Assembly (NCBI RefSeq): GCF_003268675.1 | Contig: NZ_CP029378.1 | Span: 7,750,001 to 7,814,000, forward strand | DNA from: Streptomyces bacillaris | GTDB taxonomy: Bacteria > Actinomycetota > Actinomycetes > Streptomycetales > Streptomycetaceae | Reading direction: 5' to 3' | DNA length: 64,000 nt | In this document: positions 35,337 through 43,460 of the stretch, piece by piece | Layout of the letters: every line of letters starts with the position of its first letter | Numbering within the stretch: position 1 is the stretch's first letter | The notes under the pieces: model-generated | The model's input: only the letters and a program-made list of their open reading frames with translations | The model's database searches: none | Told to the model about the DNA's origin: nothing | Translations under genes and position numbers: made by a program

Positions 35337-36149
35337 ATGACGCGTGACGAATACGCCGACCGTTGCGAGGAGCTCTTCGCGGTGGGTGGATTCTGTGAAG
35401 CTCGGAGGGCGGCGGAGTCCGGTCTGGAGGAGTTCGGGCCCGATCCGGTGCTATACCGGTGGCTCGGTCTCGCGCACGTGGCGGAGGACGAGGACGACCA
35501 CGATGCCGAAGCGGAGAAGGCCTACGAGGCCGGCCTTGCGCAGTGGCCGGACGACCTCGGACTCCTTGTCTCCTACCTGGAACTGTGCCTGCGTGCTGAC
35601 ACGTGGACGTACCCCGGACGCGCTGCCCGGGTGGAACGGCTCAAGGAGCGGATCGCGGTCCTTGCACCGGCGGGGTCGCCTGAGGCGGCACGGGTGGAGG
35701 ACGCGCTCGGCTGGGCAGGGCGAGGCTACTGGCAGGACGTACGGGAGAGGACGGCGGCTGCCAGGAGAGATCGAGCAGCCCTGACGTCCCATAGTGCTGA
35801 TGTTGCTGAAGCGCTGGAGCAGGGCGCCCAGGTATCAGCCGACCCGGAAGACGTGCGGGCCGCTGAGGTCGCGGCTGCTCTGGAGCTGCTGGCCGGTCCG
35901 TGGCGGGCCCCGCTGCGGCTCGTGATCCGTCACCGGGCGGCCGCGTACGTCACGGCTTTTGCGCTGGTCTTCGCCACCAACAAGGCCCTGGTGCTGAGCG
36001 GGGTCGTTTCCTACAGCGTGTGGGGCTGGATCTGGTTCGCACCCCTCCTGCTGGCCGAATCGAAGCTCAGGCAGGCCCGACGGCTGGCCCGGCAACGGGT
36101 GATCGCCGCGATGGAGGCCAGGCACGCGGGTGTCGCCGCAGCCGACTAG
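35337..36149 (+). CDS. TPR-like protein with C-terminal membrane anchor
   Basis: A 270-residue protein. The N-terminal 130 residues are helical and TPR-like (VLYRWLGLAHVAEDEDDHDA, EKAYEAGLAQWPDDLGLLVS). Near the C-terminus, AAAYVTAFALVFATNKALVL and WGWIWFAPLLLAESKL form two helices; the end is a basic amphipathic ARRLARQRVIAAMEARH. It probably sits on the inner membrane with the TPR-like part in the cytosol as a protein-interaction module. A bidirectional-looking hairpin at 36319-36355 follows. Function unknown. Confidence 0.65.
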   Translation: MTRDEYADRCEELFAVGGFCEARRAAESGLEEFGPDPVLYRWLGLAHVAEDEDDHDAEAEKAYEAGLAQWPDDLGLLVSYLELCLRADTWTYPGRAARVERLKERIAVLAPAGSPEAARVEDALGWAGRGYWQDVRERTAAARRDRAALTSHSADVAEALEQGAQVSADPEDVRAAEVAAALELLAGPWRAPLRLVIRHRAAAYVTAFALVFATNKALVLSGVVSYSVWGWIWFAPLLLAESKLRQARRLARQRVIAAMEARHAGVAAAD

Positions 36150-36318
36150 TTTCCCCCGTGCTGGCCCGACGCGACGACGACCCGGTGCGCGGTCTCGTCG
36201 TCGTCCACGGTGATGTCGAGCACCACCAGGCCCGACTCGACGAGGTGTTGCTCATCGATTTCCTTCGTGCCTGCTCCTGAAGCTGCGGTCACCCCGCACG
36301 GTCCAGAGACGAATCCGC

Positions 36319-36355
36319 TTTCACCGAGGGGGTGAAGTTCGCCCCCTCGGTGAAA
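36319..36355. terminator. strong hairpin terminator
   Basis: A perfect 14-bp stem TTTCACCGAGGGGG / CCCCCTCGGTGAAA with a 9-nt loop, between convergent genes. It lies 5 bases beyond the expected stop of the leftward HNH lipoprotein in its restored frame, supporting that reading. Confidence 0.85.
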
Positions 36356-36359
36356 GGAG

Positions 36360-37129
36360 CTACGAGGCTGGCTCGTACTGGACGACGGAGTCGGTGCACG
36401 GTTCGGCGAGGTTGAGGAGTGCGGTCTTCTCGGCTTCATCCATGGCCAGGGCCCAGCGGAGCTTGGTGGCGGTCCAGTCGACGAGGTACGTGCACGTGGC
36501 GGACTCGGCGGGCGGCATCCACTGGGCCGGGTCCCGGTCGGCTTTGGACCTGTTGGTTTTCGCGGTGACCCGACCAGGCTCCTGTCCGCGCCGAGGTCGT
36601 TGGCGTATGCCTCACGGCGCTCCGGCGTCCAAGCGTGAGCGCCGCTGTCCCACGCCTCGGCCAAGGGGACCATGTGGTCGATGTCCAACTTCCGCGCGTC
36701 GGTGACCTCGACCTCGTCGTAGTACGAGAGCCAGCTTCCCCCGCTCAGCGAACACCGGGCGCCCTGCTCCGGCGCGGTGACCGCCTCAGCGAGCAGGACT
36801 TCCGCCCGGGTCGAGCAGGAGTCGCCGTCCTCATCGACCCAGTGCTTGAAGCTGTCCCGCTCGTACCCGGTCCGCTGCTCCTCGGCGACGGGAATCGACC
36901 CGATGACTTCGACCAGGGGGAGCCCCGCCTCCTCCGGTGCACCGCCGGGCGCACCGGACGGATTGGTGCTCCCGGACGTGGTGGCGGTGGGCTTGGCGTC
37001 GTCGGCCTCCACCGTCTCGGCCGAGCAGGCGGTCAGGGCAGCGGCGGTGAGCACGGCGGTGCACAAGGAGCCGAGGCGGCGCAGCTTCCAACGAATCGGG
37101 GCTGATGCGGGCTCATGATCCCAGCTCAC
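36360..37129 (-). pseudogene. HNH-family (DUF1524-like) lipoprotein, single-base frameshift
   Basis: The N-terminus has a lipoprotein signal (SLCTAVLTAAALTAC lipobox) and an acidic/Pro linker. The nuclease-like core includes DSFKHWVDEDGDSCSTRAEV, the active-site DIDHMVPLAEAWDSGAHAW and EAYANDLGADRSLV. At about 36570 one base is missing (CTGGTCGGGTCACC where CTGGTCGCGGTCACC would keep frame). The other frame continues the family sequence: VTAKTNRSKADRDPAQWMPP to VVQYEPAS and a TAG at 36360, beside the terminator. In the shifted frame translation would run on to 36146. Extracellular nuclease of the HNH secreted type is the likely role if functional. Confidence 0.75.
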
Positions 37130-37754
37130 AGACCTTCGTGAGGTCGCGTCACTTCACGCTCAGCCGTGCTTGGCCGCTCTGTGCGCCGCGCGGTGATCGG
37201 CTATCACCCGTACGGGCGGGATGCTGGGACCGCCCGGCCTCAGCAGCGTCTCGCTGATCGCCGGAGGCGGAGCCTTCAGCCTCGCCGGATAACGGCAGCA
37301 CACCGGACACCGCACCAACGCCGTGGCCGGGCCAGTGGGAACACGCCGGTAGGCCTCCAGTCGGCCCTCGCGCGGCAGGGGCCTGCCCCCGCGCACCCCA
37401 CACGCACGTCAGCCCGGCCGTAACCCGGCCGGAGTGACGACCTCCAGGCCGGAGAAGACGTGCGCTCGGGAACGCGGCCGTGACGCCCCGCTGGTGCCGA
37501 AGACTGTCCGGCGGCGCCATCTCGACGAAATGCACGAACCGCATCTCGTGTCCATCCCCGACGGGAGTGACAGCTCTTCCGGTCGCAATCTCCGCAACCG
37601 AGGCGCCTCCCCCGCTGGACTGCAAGGCGGGCAGAAATTGAAACCGACTCTTTCCGGCAGGTCCTGCATCAGGACAAGCAGTCACGCCCTCCTTAAGCGT
37701 GCCCAGTTCGCTCAGGATGGTGACAAATGCCTGTCAACGAAGGGTGATTGCATC
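37130..37754. other. gap upstream of tectonin-type gene
   Basis: About 625 bp without a supported gene. It must hold the promoter of the 37755 gene and of the leftward lipoprotein. AAGGGTG lies 10 bases ahead of the tectonin ATG. Confidence 0.4.
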
Positions 37755-38465
37755 ATGGCGGACTGGGTGAAGGTCGCGGGAGGTCTCTCGGCCATCTCGG
37801 CGGGGTCCAGGACGACGGTGTGGGGTGTGAACGCGGCGAGCGCGATCTACCACTACACGAACTACGACGGAAACCCCTGGATCAACATCCCGGGAGGCTT
37901 GAGTGACATCGGCGCCGGGGCGGACGGCATCGTCTGGGGCGTCAACAGCGGCAACCAGATCTACCGGTACACCGGAGACCAGAGCACGACGAACTGGGTG
38001 GGCATCAACGGCAGCCTGGTCCGCATCGACGCGGGCTCCCGGACCAACGTGTGGGGCGTCGACTCCGCCGGCAGCATCTACCGGTACACCAACCACGACT
38101 CCAACCCGTGGCTCAAGATCCCCGGCTCGCTCAGTGACATCGGCGCCGGGGCGGACGGCACCGTCTGGGGCGTCAACAGCAGCAACCGGGTCTACCGGTA
38201 CACCGGGGACCAGGACCCCTCCGACCCGTGGGCGGACGTCAACGGCAGCCTGAAGCGGATCGCGGTGGGCTCCCGGACCAACGTGTGGGGCATCGACCCG
38301 GCCGGCAGCATCTACCGGTACACCAACAACGACGCCAGCGGCACCAACCCCTGGATCAAGATTCCCGGCACTGCCGTCGACATCGCCGCCGGCGCCGACG
38401 GCACCGTCTGGCACATCAACGCCGGTGGTGAGATCTTCCGCTACACCGGCGACCAGCCCAGCTGA
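37755..38465 (+). CDS. six-bladed tectonin-type beta-propeller protein
   Basis: A 236-residue protein made entirely of six tectonin-like repeats of about 38 residues, each with the pattern (A)GSRTNVWGVDSAGSIYRYTN or GADGTVWGVNSSNRVYRYTG. Two repeat types alternate: blades 1, 3, 5 have AGSRTxVWG and YTNxD, blades 2, 4, 6 have AGADGxVWG and YTGDQ. This fills a closed six-bladed propeller with three-fold pseudo-symmetry. Tectonins bind sugars or lipopolysaccharide in eukaryotes; bacterial ones are mostly uncharacterised. There is no signal peptide, so it is cytosolic or exported by a non-Sec route. A strong terminator follows; the gene is monocistronic. Confidence 0.8.
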   Translation: MADWVKVAGGLSAISAGSRTTVWGVNAASAIYHYTNYDGNPWINIPGGLSDIGAGADGIVWGVNSGNQIYRYTGDQSTTNWVGINGSLVRIDAGSRTNVWGVDSAGSIYRYTNHDSNPWLKIPGSLSDIGAGADGTVWGVNSSNRVYRYTGDQDPSDPWADVNGSLKRIAVGSRTNVWGIDPAGSIYRYTNNDASGTNPWIKIPGTAVDIAAGADGTVWHINAGGEIFRYTGDQPS

Positions 38466-38486
38466 TCCCCCGCCAACCACACCTCT

Positions 38487-38520
38487 GCGGCCCCCTGACC
38501 GAAACAGGTCAGGGGGCCGC
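38487..38520 (+). terminator. strong hairpin terminator of the tectonin-type gene
   Basis: GCGGCCCCCTGACC-GAAACA-GGTCAGGGGGCCGC: perfect 14-bp stem, 6-nt loop, 22 bases after the stop codon. It also ends just before the stop of the leftward small gene, so it could serve both. Confidence 0.88.
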
Positions 38521-38525
38521 ACACG

Positions 38526-38711
38526 TCACACGCCCACCGAGCCGGCACCGAGGAGCCTGCCGGCTTCCCGTAAGCCGGGGCGGAAGCGGCGGCCGGCGCA
38601 CAGGTCCGGCACGAAGGCGTCCAGGACGACGCGGTGGAAGCGCCGGCGCTGGGCGGGGGTGAGGTGCTGGAGGTCGGCGGTGAAGCGGGGGCAGGTCTCG
38701 AAGGTGGGCAC
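38526..38711 (-). CDS. small relaxase-neighbour protein, C-terminally truncated copy
   Basis: A 61-residue product starting VPTFETCPRFTADLQHLTPA and continuing FHRVVLDAFVPDLCAGRRFRPGL. It matches the first 50 residues of the intact 101-residue protein at 56321-56626 (VPTYETLPRFTRDLEHLTPD…AFVDDLRTGRQFRPGLR) but then diverges and stops. GTG start with CGGAGGAG upstream, same as the other copy. Given its size and helical N-terminus it may be the toxin of a RelE/HigB-like type (the longer copy has GTPHVIWRRIGTHDIL at its end), but this is uncertain. Divergent from a truncated relaxase gene. Confidence 0.6.
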   Translation of the reverse strand: MPTFETCPRFTADLQHLTPAQRRRFHRVVLDAFVPDLCAGRRFRPGLREAGRLLGAGSVGV

Positions 38712-38733
38712 GGTGTCTCCTCCGGACAGCACG

Positions 38734-38765
38734 ACCCAGCCCCCGGCGGGTGCCGGGGGCTGGGT
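38734..38765 (-). promoter_or_regulatory. leader hairpin upstream of the small gene
   Basis: ACCCAGCCCCCGGC-GGGT-GCCGGGGGCTGGGT, a perfect 14-bp stem with a 4-nt loop, lies about 23 bases before the small gene's start, just ahead of its ribosome binding site. The same arrangement recurs at 56650-56670. Possible attenuator, processing signal or protein-binding site. Confidence 0.6.
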
Positions 38766-38967
38766 AGGCGGTGCTTCCTTGGCGGTACTCGTCCTTGGCG
38801 CTTGGTGATGCTCAGCGGTGCTTGCTGGTGTCGTTCGGGTCGTTCTGTGCTTGCTGCCGGACAGCGATGACATTCGCGTCCGGCCCAAAGCCGCTTCCCG
38901 TCCGGCGGGCGCCCGAGAAGAAAGTCGGGCCGTTGCTCCCGCCTGGCGGGACGCCGGGCTGATCGGC

Positions 38968-38989
38968 CTTTTCTTGCAGGTCAGAGCCG
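38968..38989 (+). promoter_or_regulatory. conserved pre-relaxase motif (copy 1; candidate oriT/nic or promoter element)
   Basis: CTTTTCTTGCAGGTCAGAGCCG lies 15 bases before the truncated relaxase start. The same string, one T shorter, precedes the intact relaxase at 56950-56970, while surrounding bases differ. Confidence 0.55.
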
Positions 38990-39004
38990 TGTGGCGTGGT
39001 CTGC

Positions 39005-39394
39005 ATGGCAGTCGATATCAGGATCGTTCGGGCCGGGCAGATGTACCGCTATTACCTGCGGGAGACCGTCGTCGGTGACGGCCGCCGTCCGGCCCGTACG
39101 CCGTTGCGTGCCGCCCAGGAGCAAGCCGGTGTCCCGGTAGGGCGCTGGATGGGCCGGGGCCTGGCCGCGCTCGGTCTCGCGCCGGATGAGGAGGTCACCG
39201 AGGCGCAGCTGCGGAACCTGTTCGGCGAGCGCGGCCGCCACCCGTACGCGGACCGGATCGAGGCCGACCGGCTCGCCCAAGGCGCTTCCCCGACGGAGGC
39301 GTATCGGGCCGGCGCCCTCGGCCGCCGGGTGACGGTCCACCGCAGCCGTACGGCCCAGGACTCACCCACACGGGTGACGCCCTCCAGGGGCTAA
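39005..39394 (+). pseudogene. MobF-like relaxase, N-terminal fragment
   Basis: A 129-residue frame whose first 105 residues match the start of the 56986 relaxase: MYRYYLRE (vs WRYYVRG, the Tyr region), GRWMGRGLAALGLAPDEEVT and RNLFGERGRHPYADRIEADR. After LGRRVTVHR the similarity ends and 15 unrelated codons follow. The His triad and remaining domain are missing, so it cannot nick DNA. The convergent 39391 gene overlaps its last bases, marking the deletion junction. Confidence 0.75.
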
Positions 39395-39960
39395 CCCCGG
39401 TGGCGCCGTGGGAGACACCGTTCAGGTCGCGGGGTCACGTACCCGCGGTAGCCGCTCTCCGCTTCCCTCGCACTGCGAAAACGCATCCCGGTCGGCAGGT
39501 GGACGGTCGTCCACTCGTTGTCCGCCGTGCGGCGGATCGTGGTGCGGTCCTCGTCCTGGTGGAGGGGGCGGGGCTGGACACGAAGGCCGCCACGCTGGGC
39601 TTCGGCGGCATCGGCATGCCGGGTGATCTCGGTGCGGGAGAGACCGGTGGTCAGCTCGACGCAGGGTGCGCACTCGGCAGCCATCTCGCCCTGGCCGGGG
39701 GCGAACCAATGCCACACCACGGTGTACCGGTCGGTGTCGGCGGTTCTGCAGCGCTCGCACTCCCCGTGGTCGGCGTGTCCGTATACGCCCAGCCGACCGG
39801 CTTCCGCCCCCTCGGTACCTGGCGCAGTTGCGGGTTCGGTCTTCTTGGTTCCGCGCCGGCGAGCCGGGCGGTGAGGAGCGGGGGCGTCCGGAGTCTCGTT
39901 GGGGAAGAGACCGAGCTGGCTCTCCTCGTCTGCCGCCGCCTGCCCCTCGGCAGTCGTCAT
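39391..39960 (-). CDS. hypothetical plasmid-type protein with putative zinc-binding Cys pairs
   Basis: A 189-residue hydrophilic protein. After a Pro/Ala/Arg-rich N-terminus (APHRPARRRGTKKTEPAT), it has CERC…CAPC (about 30 residues apart) in HGECERCRTADTDRYTVVWHW and MAAECAPCVELT, a likely Zn ribbon. The C-terminus is basic. No family recognised; similar proteins occur next to transfer genes of Streptomyces elements. Possible DNA-binding or transfer accessory role. Confidence 0.55.
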   Translation of the reverse strand: MTTAEGQAAADEESQLGLFPNETPDAPAPHRPARRRGTKKTEPATAPGTEGAEAGRLGVYGHADHGECERCRTADTDRYTVVWHWFAPGQGEMAAECAPCVELTTGLSRTEITRHADAAEAQRGGLRVQPRPLHQDEDRTTIRRTADNEWTTVHLPTGMRFRSAREAESGYRGYVTPRPERCLPRRHRG

Positions 39961-40268
39961 GGGGTCGGGCTCGGCGCCGGGCGCTCCTTCCTCGGGCGCG
40001 GGTGCTGTCGCAGTACCGAGGCGTCCGCCGATCCGGAGATCTGGGTGGCTGGCCGGGGCCTCGGACCCGACAGACCAGTAAGAACCTGAACTAATCAGAG
40101 CAAATCAGTTATTATAAGTCAAATAGCTTCCATAATAGGCCATTTGCTCCTAGTGGTGACCGTTAGATGCTGATTTCTCATGTGATGGCGAGGGAGGAGA
40201 GAGCGGACATCGACCGCGTACGCGACGCACCTGCCGAGAGCACCGCCCCGTAGAGAAGGAGACCGGCC
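39961..40268. promoter_or_regulatory. intergenic region with AT-rich island
   Basis: Between divergent genes. Bases 40089-40180 are strikingly AT-rich for this window (AATCAGTTATTATAAGTCAA, ATAGCTTCCATAATAGG) and hold no gene. GAGAAGGAG before the GTG at 40269 is the ribosome binding site. The island probably carries promoters, or marks an integration or replication site. Confidence 0.5.
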
Positions 40269-41705
40269 GTGACGGACACGACCATCGAGACCGAGACGGC
40301 TGAGGCCACCGTGGTGGTCCCGGCGCAGGAGCCGTACGTTCCCGAGGCCCTCGGGGCGACCCGGATCGCCCTCCTGCTTGCCGAGCACACCGGCGAGCTG
40401 GTCACCGCCGAGGACGTCACCGAACTCGTCGCCCAGGAGCACCTGGAGGTGGTCGACCACTACAAGGGCTGGCCGATGTACTCCACGGCCGCCGCGCGTG
40501 ACCTCGATGCCGGTCTGGTGCGCGCCGTCGTGGGGGAGCGGGTGGCGTGGGAGGCGGCGAGCCTGCCCCGGGACGCGGCCGCCGCCCGGATCGGCTGGCA
40601 CTGGAGCGATCTGGTGCGCATGGGCGAGGCGGGCCGGATCACCACCGGGCGCGGCGGCCGGTACCTGGTCACCGACCTGGACGCGATGGCGCAGGAGGCC
40701 GACGGCGAGCAGCACGTCACCGCGCAGTCCGCGGCCACGGGCGTGCTGGAGATCCGGGCGAGCGACTGGAAGTACGTGGAGGCCGCCGGGTGGATCCGCC
40801 CGGCGGAGACGTACGAGAAGGAGGTCGGCCGCTACCGTACGGTCACCGTCGCGCTGTACCGGCTCGGTGACGTCCGCGCGCTGCTGGAGCTGCCCGGCGT
40901 CGACTGGGAGTCCGTACGGGGCCTGCCCAAGGGGGCACCGTCCCCGCTGCGCGAGTACGCCCGTCTCGCCCCGACCCGCGCGGCGGCCGTCCGTGGTTTC
41001 GCTCAGTCCCTGGCCGACCGGCACGGCGTGACCGTCTGGGCCTGGAGTTCGCCGTACTCCGGCTGCTGGGAGCTGGACTGGGAGCGGATCGAGGACCTGC
41101 CCAGCGTGGCCACCGTGCGCCGGGAACTGGCCGACGACGCTGAGGCTGGCGCCTACGCCTCGGAGATCACCCTGTGCCCGGCCTGGGGCGAGATCACCCG
41201 GGAGGCGCGGGCACTGCTGGAGCCCGGCCGGGCGGTGATCCTCGACACCGAGACCACCGCCCTGGACGGGCGCACCGTCGAGATCGCCGTCATCGACGCG
41301 GCCACCGGCAGGAAGCTGATGGGCACCCTGGTCAACCCGGATGCTCCGATCAGCGACGGGGCCCGCTGGGTGCACGGCATCACCGACGAGATGGTCACCG
41401 ACGCCCGCCCGTTCGCGAAGGTGCTTCCCCGGCTCCGCAAGGTCACCGAGGGCCGGACCGTCCTCGCCTACGACCAGCTGGTCCCCACCCAGGCCCGTAC
41501 GGTCGGGCCCCGGGGGTTAAGGCTGCCGGTAGGTACGCCCGCCGCGCCGGGGGAGCCGGGCGGGATCGTCGCCACCGTCCGGGGCGGTGGCCTCCAGGGC
41601 GAGGTGAGCGCATACGGCCTGACTGGTAGCGATCGGGCCGCCAGGATCGATTCCACTTTCCAGACGTATTATGACAATAGGTATCGCTCTCGGTGCGCGC
41701 ATTGA
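40269..41705 (+). CDS. DEDD-type 3'-5' exonuclease-domain protein, 3' end replaced
   Basis: The frame encodes 478 residues. Residues 30-300 are a helical, HTH-like region with repeated winged-helix-like segments (RIGWHWSDLVRMGEAGRITT; ASDWKYVEAAGWIRP). Around residue 324 the DnaQ-type Exo I motif appears (AVILDTETTALDGRTVEIAV), followed by DGARWVHGITDEMVTDARPF. The Exo II motif (normally N-x3-FD) should come after RTVLAY, but there the sequence switches to DQLVPTQARTV, which is repeat A, the 3' end of another gene. Exo III is missing. It is therefore a truncated, probably inactive plasmid/phage-type exonuclease. Confidence 0.7.
   Translation: MTDTTIETETAEATVVVPAQEPYVPEALGATRIALLLAEHTGELVTAEDVTELVAQEHLEVVDHYKGWPMYSTAAARDLDAGLVRAVVGERVAWEAASLPRDAAAARIGWHWSDLVRMGEAGRITTGRGGRYLVTDLDAMAQEADGEQHVTAQSAATGVLEIRASDWKYVEAAGWIRPAETYEKEVGRYRTVTVALYRLGDVRALLELPGVDWESVRGLPKGAPSPLREYARLAPTRAAAVRGFAQSLADRHGVTVWAWSSPYSGCWELDWERIEDLPSVATVRRELADDAEAGAYASEITLCPAWGEITREARALLEPGRAVILDTETTALDGRTVEIAVIDAATGRKLMGTLVNPDAPISDGARWVHGITDEMVTDARPFAKVLPRLRKVTEGRTVLAYDQLVPTQARTVGPRGLRLPVGTPAAPGEPGGIVATVRGGGLQGEVSAYGLTGSDRAARIDSTFQTYYDNRYRSRCAH
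41471..41606. repeat. direct repeat A (3' end of a PucR-type gene)
   Basis: This 136-bp segment matches 43066-43195 with about 85% identity by eye, sharing CGACCAGCTGGT, CACCCAGGCCCGTACGGTCG and GTGGCCTCCAGGGCGAGGTG. On the minus strand it encodes LALEATAPDGGDDPARLPRR then GGRTYRQP and a stop. It contains only the end of that gene. Confidence 0.75.
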
Positions 41706-41726
41706 CACTTGGTGGAAGGAATGGCC

Positions 41727-42809
41727 ATGTCCACTCCCGCAACACCGCATCCGCCTCTGGACACCGCTAAGCAGGAGGCGTTCGCGGGTGAAGTCCTCGA
41801 CGTCCTGAACAAGAGCGCACTCGCACTGCTGACCAGCGCCGGTCACCAGTGCGGCCTTTTCGACACGCTGGCCGCCCTCCCGCCGTCGACCAGCGCCGAG
41901 ATCGCCGAGGCGGCGGCCCTGAACGAGAGGTACGTGCGCGAGTGGCTGGGCGGCATGGTCGTCGGCGGATTCGTGGGGTACGACCCGGAGCGGCACACGT
42001 ACGTCCTGCCTCCGGAACACGCCGCCTGCCTCACGACCGCGGCCGGCCCCGACAACCTGGCGGGGATGATGCAGTACATCGGGCTCATGGGTGAGGTTGA
42101 GCAACAGGTGGTGCGCTGCTTCCGCGAGGGCGGCGGCGTGCCGTACTCGGCCTATCCCCGTTTCCAGAGGCTCCAGGCCGAGGAGAGCGCCCGGGTGTAC
42201 GACCTGGCGCTCGTGGACACGATCGTGCCGCTGGTGCCGGGGATCACGGAGCGGCTACGGGAAGGCATCGACGTCCTGGACGTGGGCACCGGGCAAGGGC
42301 ACGCTCCGCTCGTCCTGGCGCGGGCGTTTCCCGCCAGCCGCTTCAACGGCCTGGACCAGTCGGAACCCGCCATCGAGACCGCACGCGCCGAGGCGGCCCG
42401 CGCCGGGCTGGACAACCTCCGCTACATGCTCGCTGATTCGACCCAGATCACCGGGGAGTATGACGTCATCACCGCGTTCGATGTGATCCACGACCTGGCG
42501 CGGCCGGCCGAGACCCTGACGGCGATTGCGAAGGCCCTGCGCCCGGGCGGCACCTTCCTCATGGGCGACTTCGCCGCCTCCAGCAGGCTGGAGGAGAACA
42601 TCGGGCACCCCTTCGGTCCCGCGCTTTACACGTTCTCCGTCTTCTACTGCATGACGACCTCGCTCAGTACCGGCGGTGCGGGCCTGGGTACGGCCTGGGG
42701 CCAGGAGACGGCGGAGGGGATGCTCCGGGACGCCGGCTTCGAGAGCATCGACATCAAGACCGTGGAGGGCGACCCGTTCAACATCTACTATGTCGCGACC
42801 AAGCCCTGA
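41727..42809 (+). CDS. SAM-dependent methyltransferase with N-terminal winged helix
   Basis: A 360-residue class I methyltransferase. The N-terminal domain is a winged-helix dimerisation module (ALALLTSAGHQCGLFDTLAA, EAAALNERYVREWLGGMVVG). The Rossmann domain has motif I VLDVGTGQGHAPLVLAR, acidic motif FNGLDQSEPAIE and ITAFDVIHDLARP, then LRPGGTFLMGDF. This matches Rv2258c-like proteins of unknown substrate. The ATG at 41727 follows GGAAGGA. It stands alone, bracketed by the two PucR 3'-end repeats, and a strong terminator lies at 43021-43054. Confidence 0.85.
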   Translation: MSTPATPHPPLDTAKQEAFAGEVLDVLNKSALALLTSAGHQCGLFDTLAALPPSTSAEIAEAAALNERYVREWLGGMVVGGFVGYDPERHTYVLPPEHAACLTTAAGPDNLAGMMQYIGLMGEVEQQVVRCFREGGGVPYSAYPRFQRLQAEESARVYDLALVDTIVPLVPGITERLREGIDVLDVGTGQGHAPLVLARAFPASRFNGLDQSEPAIETARAEAARAGLDNLRYMLADSTQITGEYDVITAFDVIHDLARPAETLTAIAKALRPGGTFLMGDFAASSRLEENIGHPFGPALYTFSVFYCMTTSLSTGGAGLGTAWGQETAEGMLRDAGFESIDIKTVEGDPFNIYYVATKP

Positions 42810-43020
42810 GTCGACGCACGGGTCTGGGCGTTCCAGCAAGGGCCGCAGGCGCAGGGCGTCGGGCTCGCGTACCCGATCGAGTATCCGAGCCGTGGTCCGG
42901 GGCTGTTCGCGGTGGTTCGGCGGGCGTACGCTCCGGCCCATGACACCTACAGCAGCGTTTCCCGCATACCGTCAAGAGCCGGACCCCGGCTGGGGCTTCG
43001 CCCCCGCACGCTGAACCCGG

Positions 43021-43054
43021 CAGGCCCGCACCGATCACGATCGGTGCGGGCCTG
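43021..43054 (+). terminator. strong hairpin terminator
   Basis: CAGGCCCGCACCGAT-CACG-ATCGGTGCGGGCCTG: perfect 15-bp stem with a 4-nt loop, downstream of the methyltransferase and facing the 43106 pseudogene. Confidence 0.85.
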
Positions 43055-43065
43055 CGGCTGTGCCA

Positions 43066-43195
43066 CGACCAGCTGGTCACCACCCAGGCCCGTACGGTCG
43101 GCTGGCTATGGCTGCCGGTAGGTGCGTCCGCCGCGTCGGGGGAGCCGTGCGGGGTCGTCGCCGCCGTCGGGGGCGGTGGCCTCCAGGGCGAGGTG
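43066..43195. repeat. direct repeat B (3' end of a PucR-type gene)
   Basis: Diverged second copy of the 41471-41606 segment, here attached to more of the gene. Together the copies flank the methyltransferase gene and its terminator. Confidence 0.75.
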
Positions 43196-43460
43196 GAGTT
43201 CGGCACGGGTGGTGGCGTCGTCGAGGTGCAGGCCCCCGAGCTGGTCGGCGGCCTGGGCCAGCCACAGGGTCAGCGTGGTGCGGTGGACGTGAAGTTCGTT
43301 CGCGGCGGGGGCGATATGGGCGTGGTGGCGCAGTCAGCAGGCGAGCGCGATCCTCAGGTGGGTATCGAGCCTGTCGAGGACACAGTCGCCCAGGTGCGGG
43401 CCGCCTCGGTGTCGAGACCCCCGCACGGCAGGACCGAGACCCTCCCCACGCGTACGGGAG
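43106..43460 (-). pseudogene. C-terminal remnant of a PucR-type helix-turn-helix regulator
   Basis: Read from the minus strand: GPHLGDCVLDRLDTHLRIAL-AC, an in-frame TGA where Trp is expected, then LRHHAHIAPAANELHVHRTT and WLAQAADQLGGLHLDDATTR followed by AELHLALEATAPDGGDD. This is the PucR C-terminal HTH (…AANELHVHRTTL…). Besides the stop codon, one base is missing within the run after CGGCTCCCC relative to repeat A, so the final TYRQP-stop is out of frame. Not functional. Confidence 0.7.

Noticed and set aside
38526..38711. Firm call as a toxin of a toxin-antitoxin system
   Set aside because: Only helix/strand order suggests RelE/ParE-like folds; no antitoxin gene is adjacent, so it is left as a possibility.
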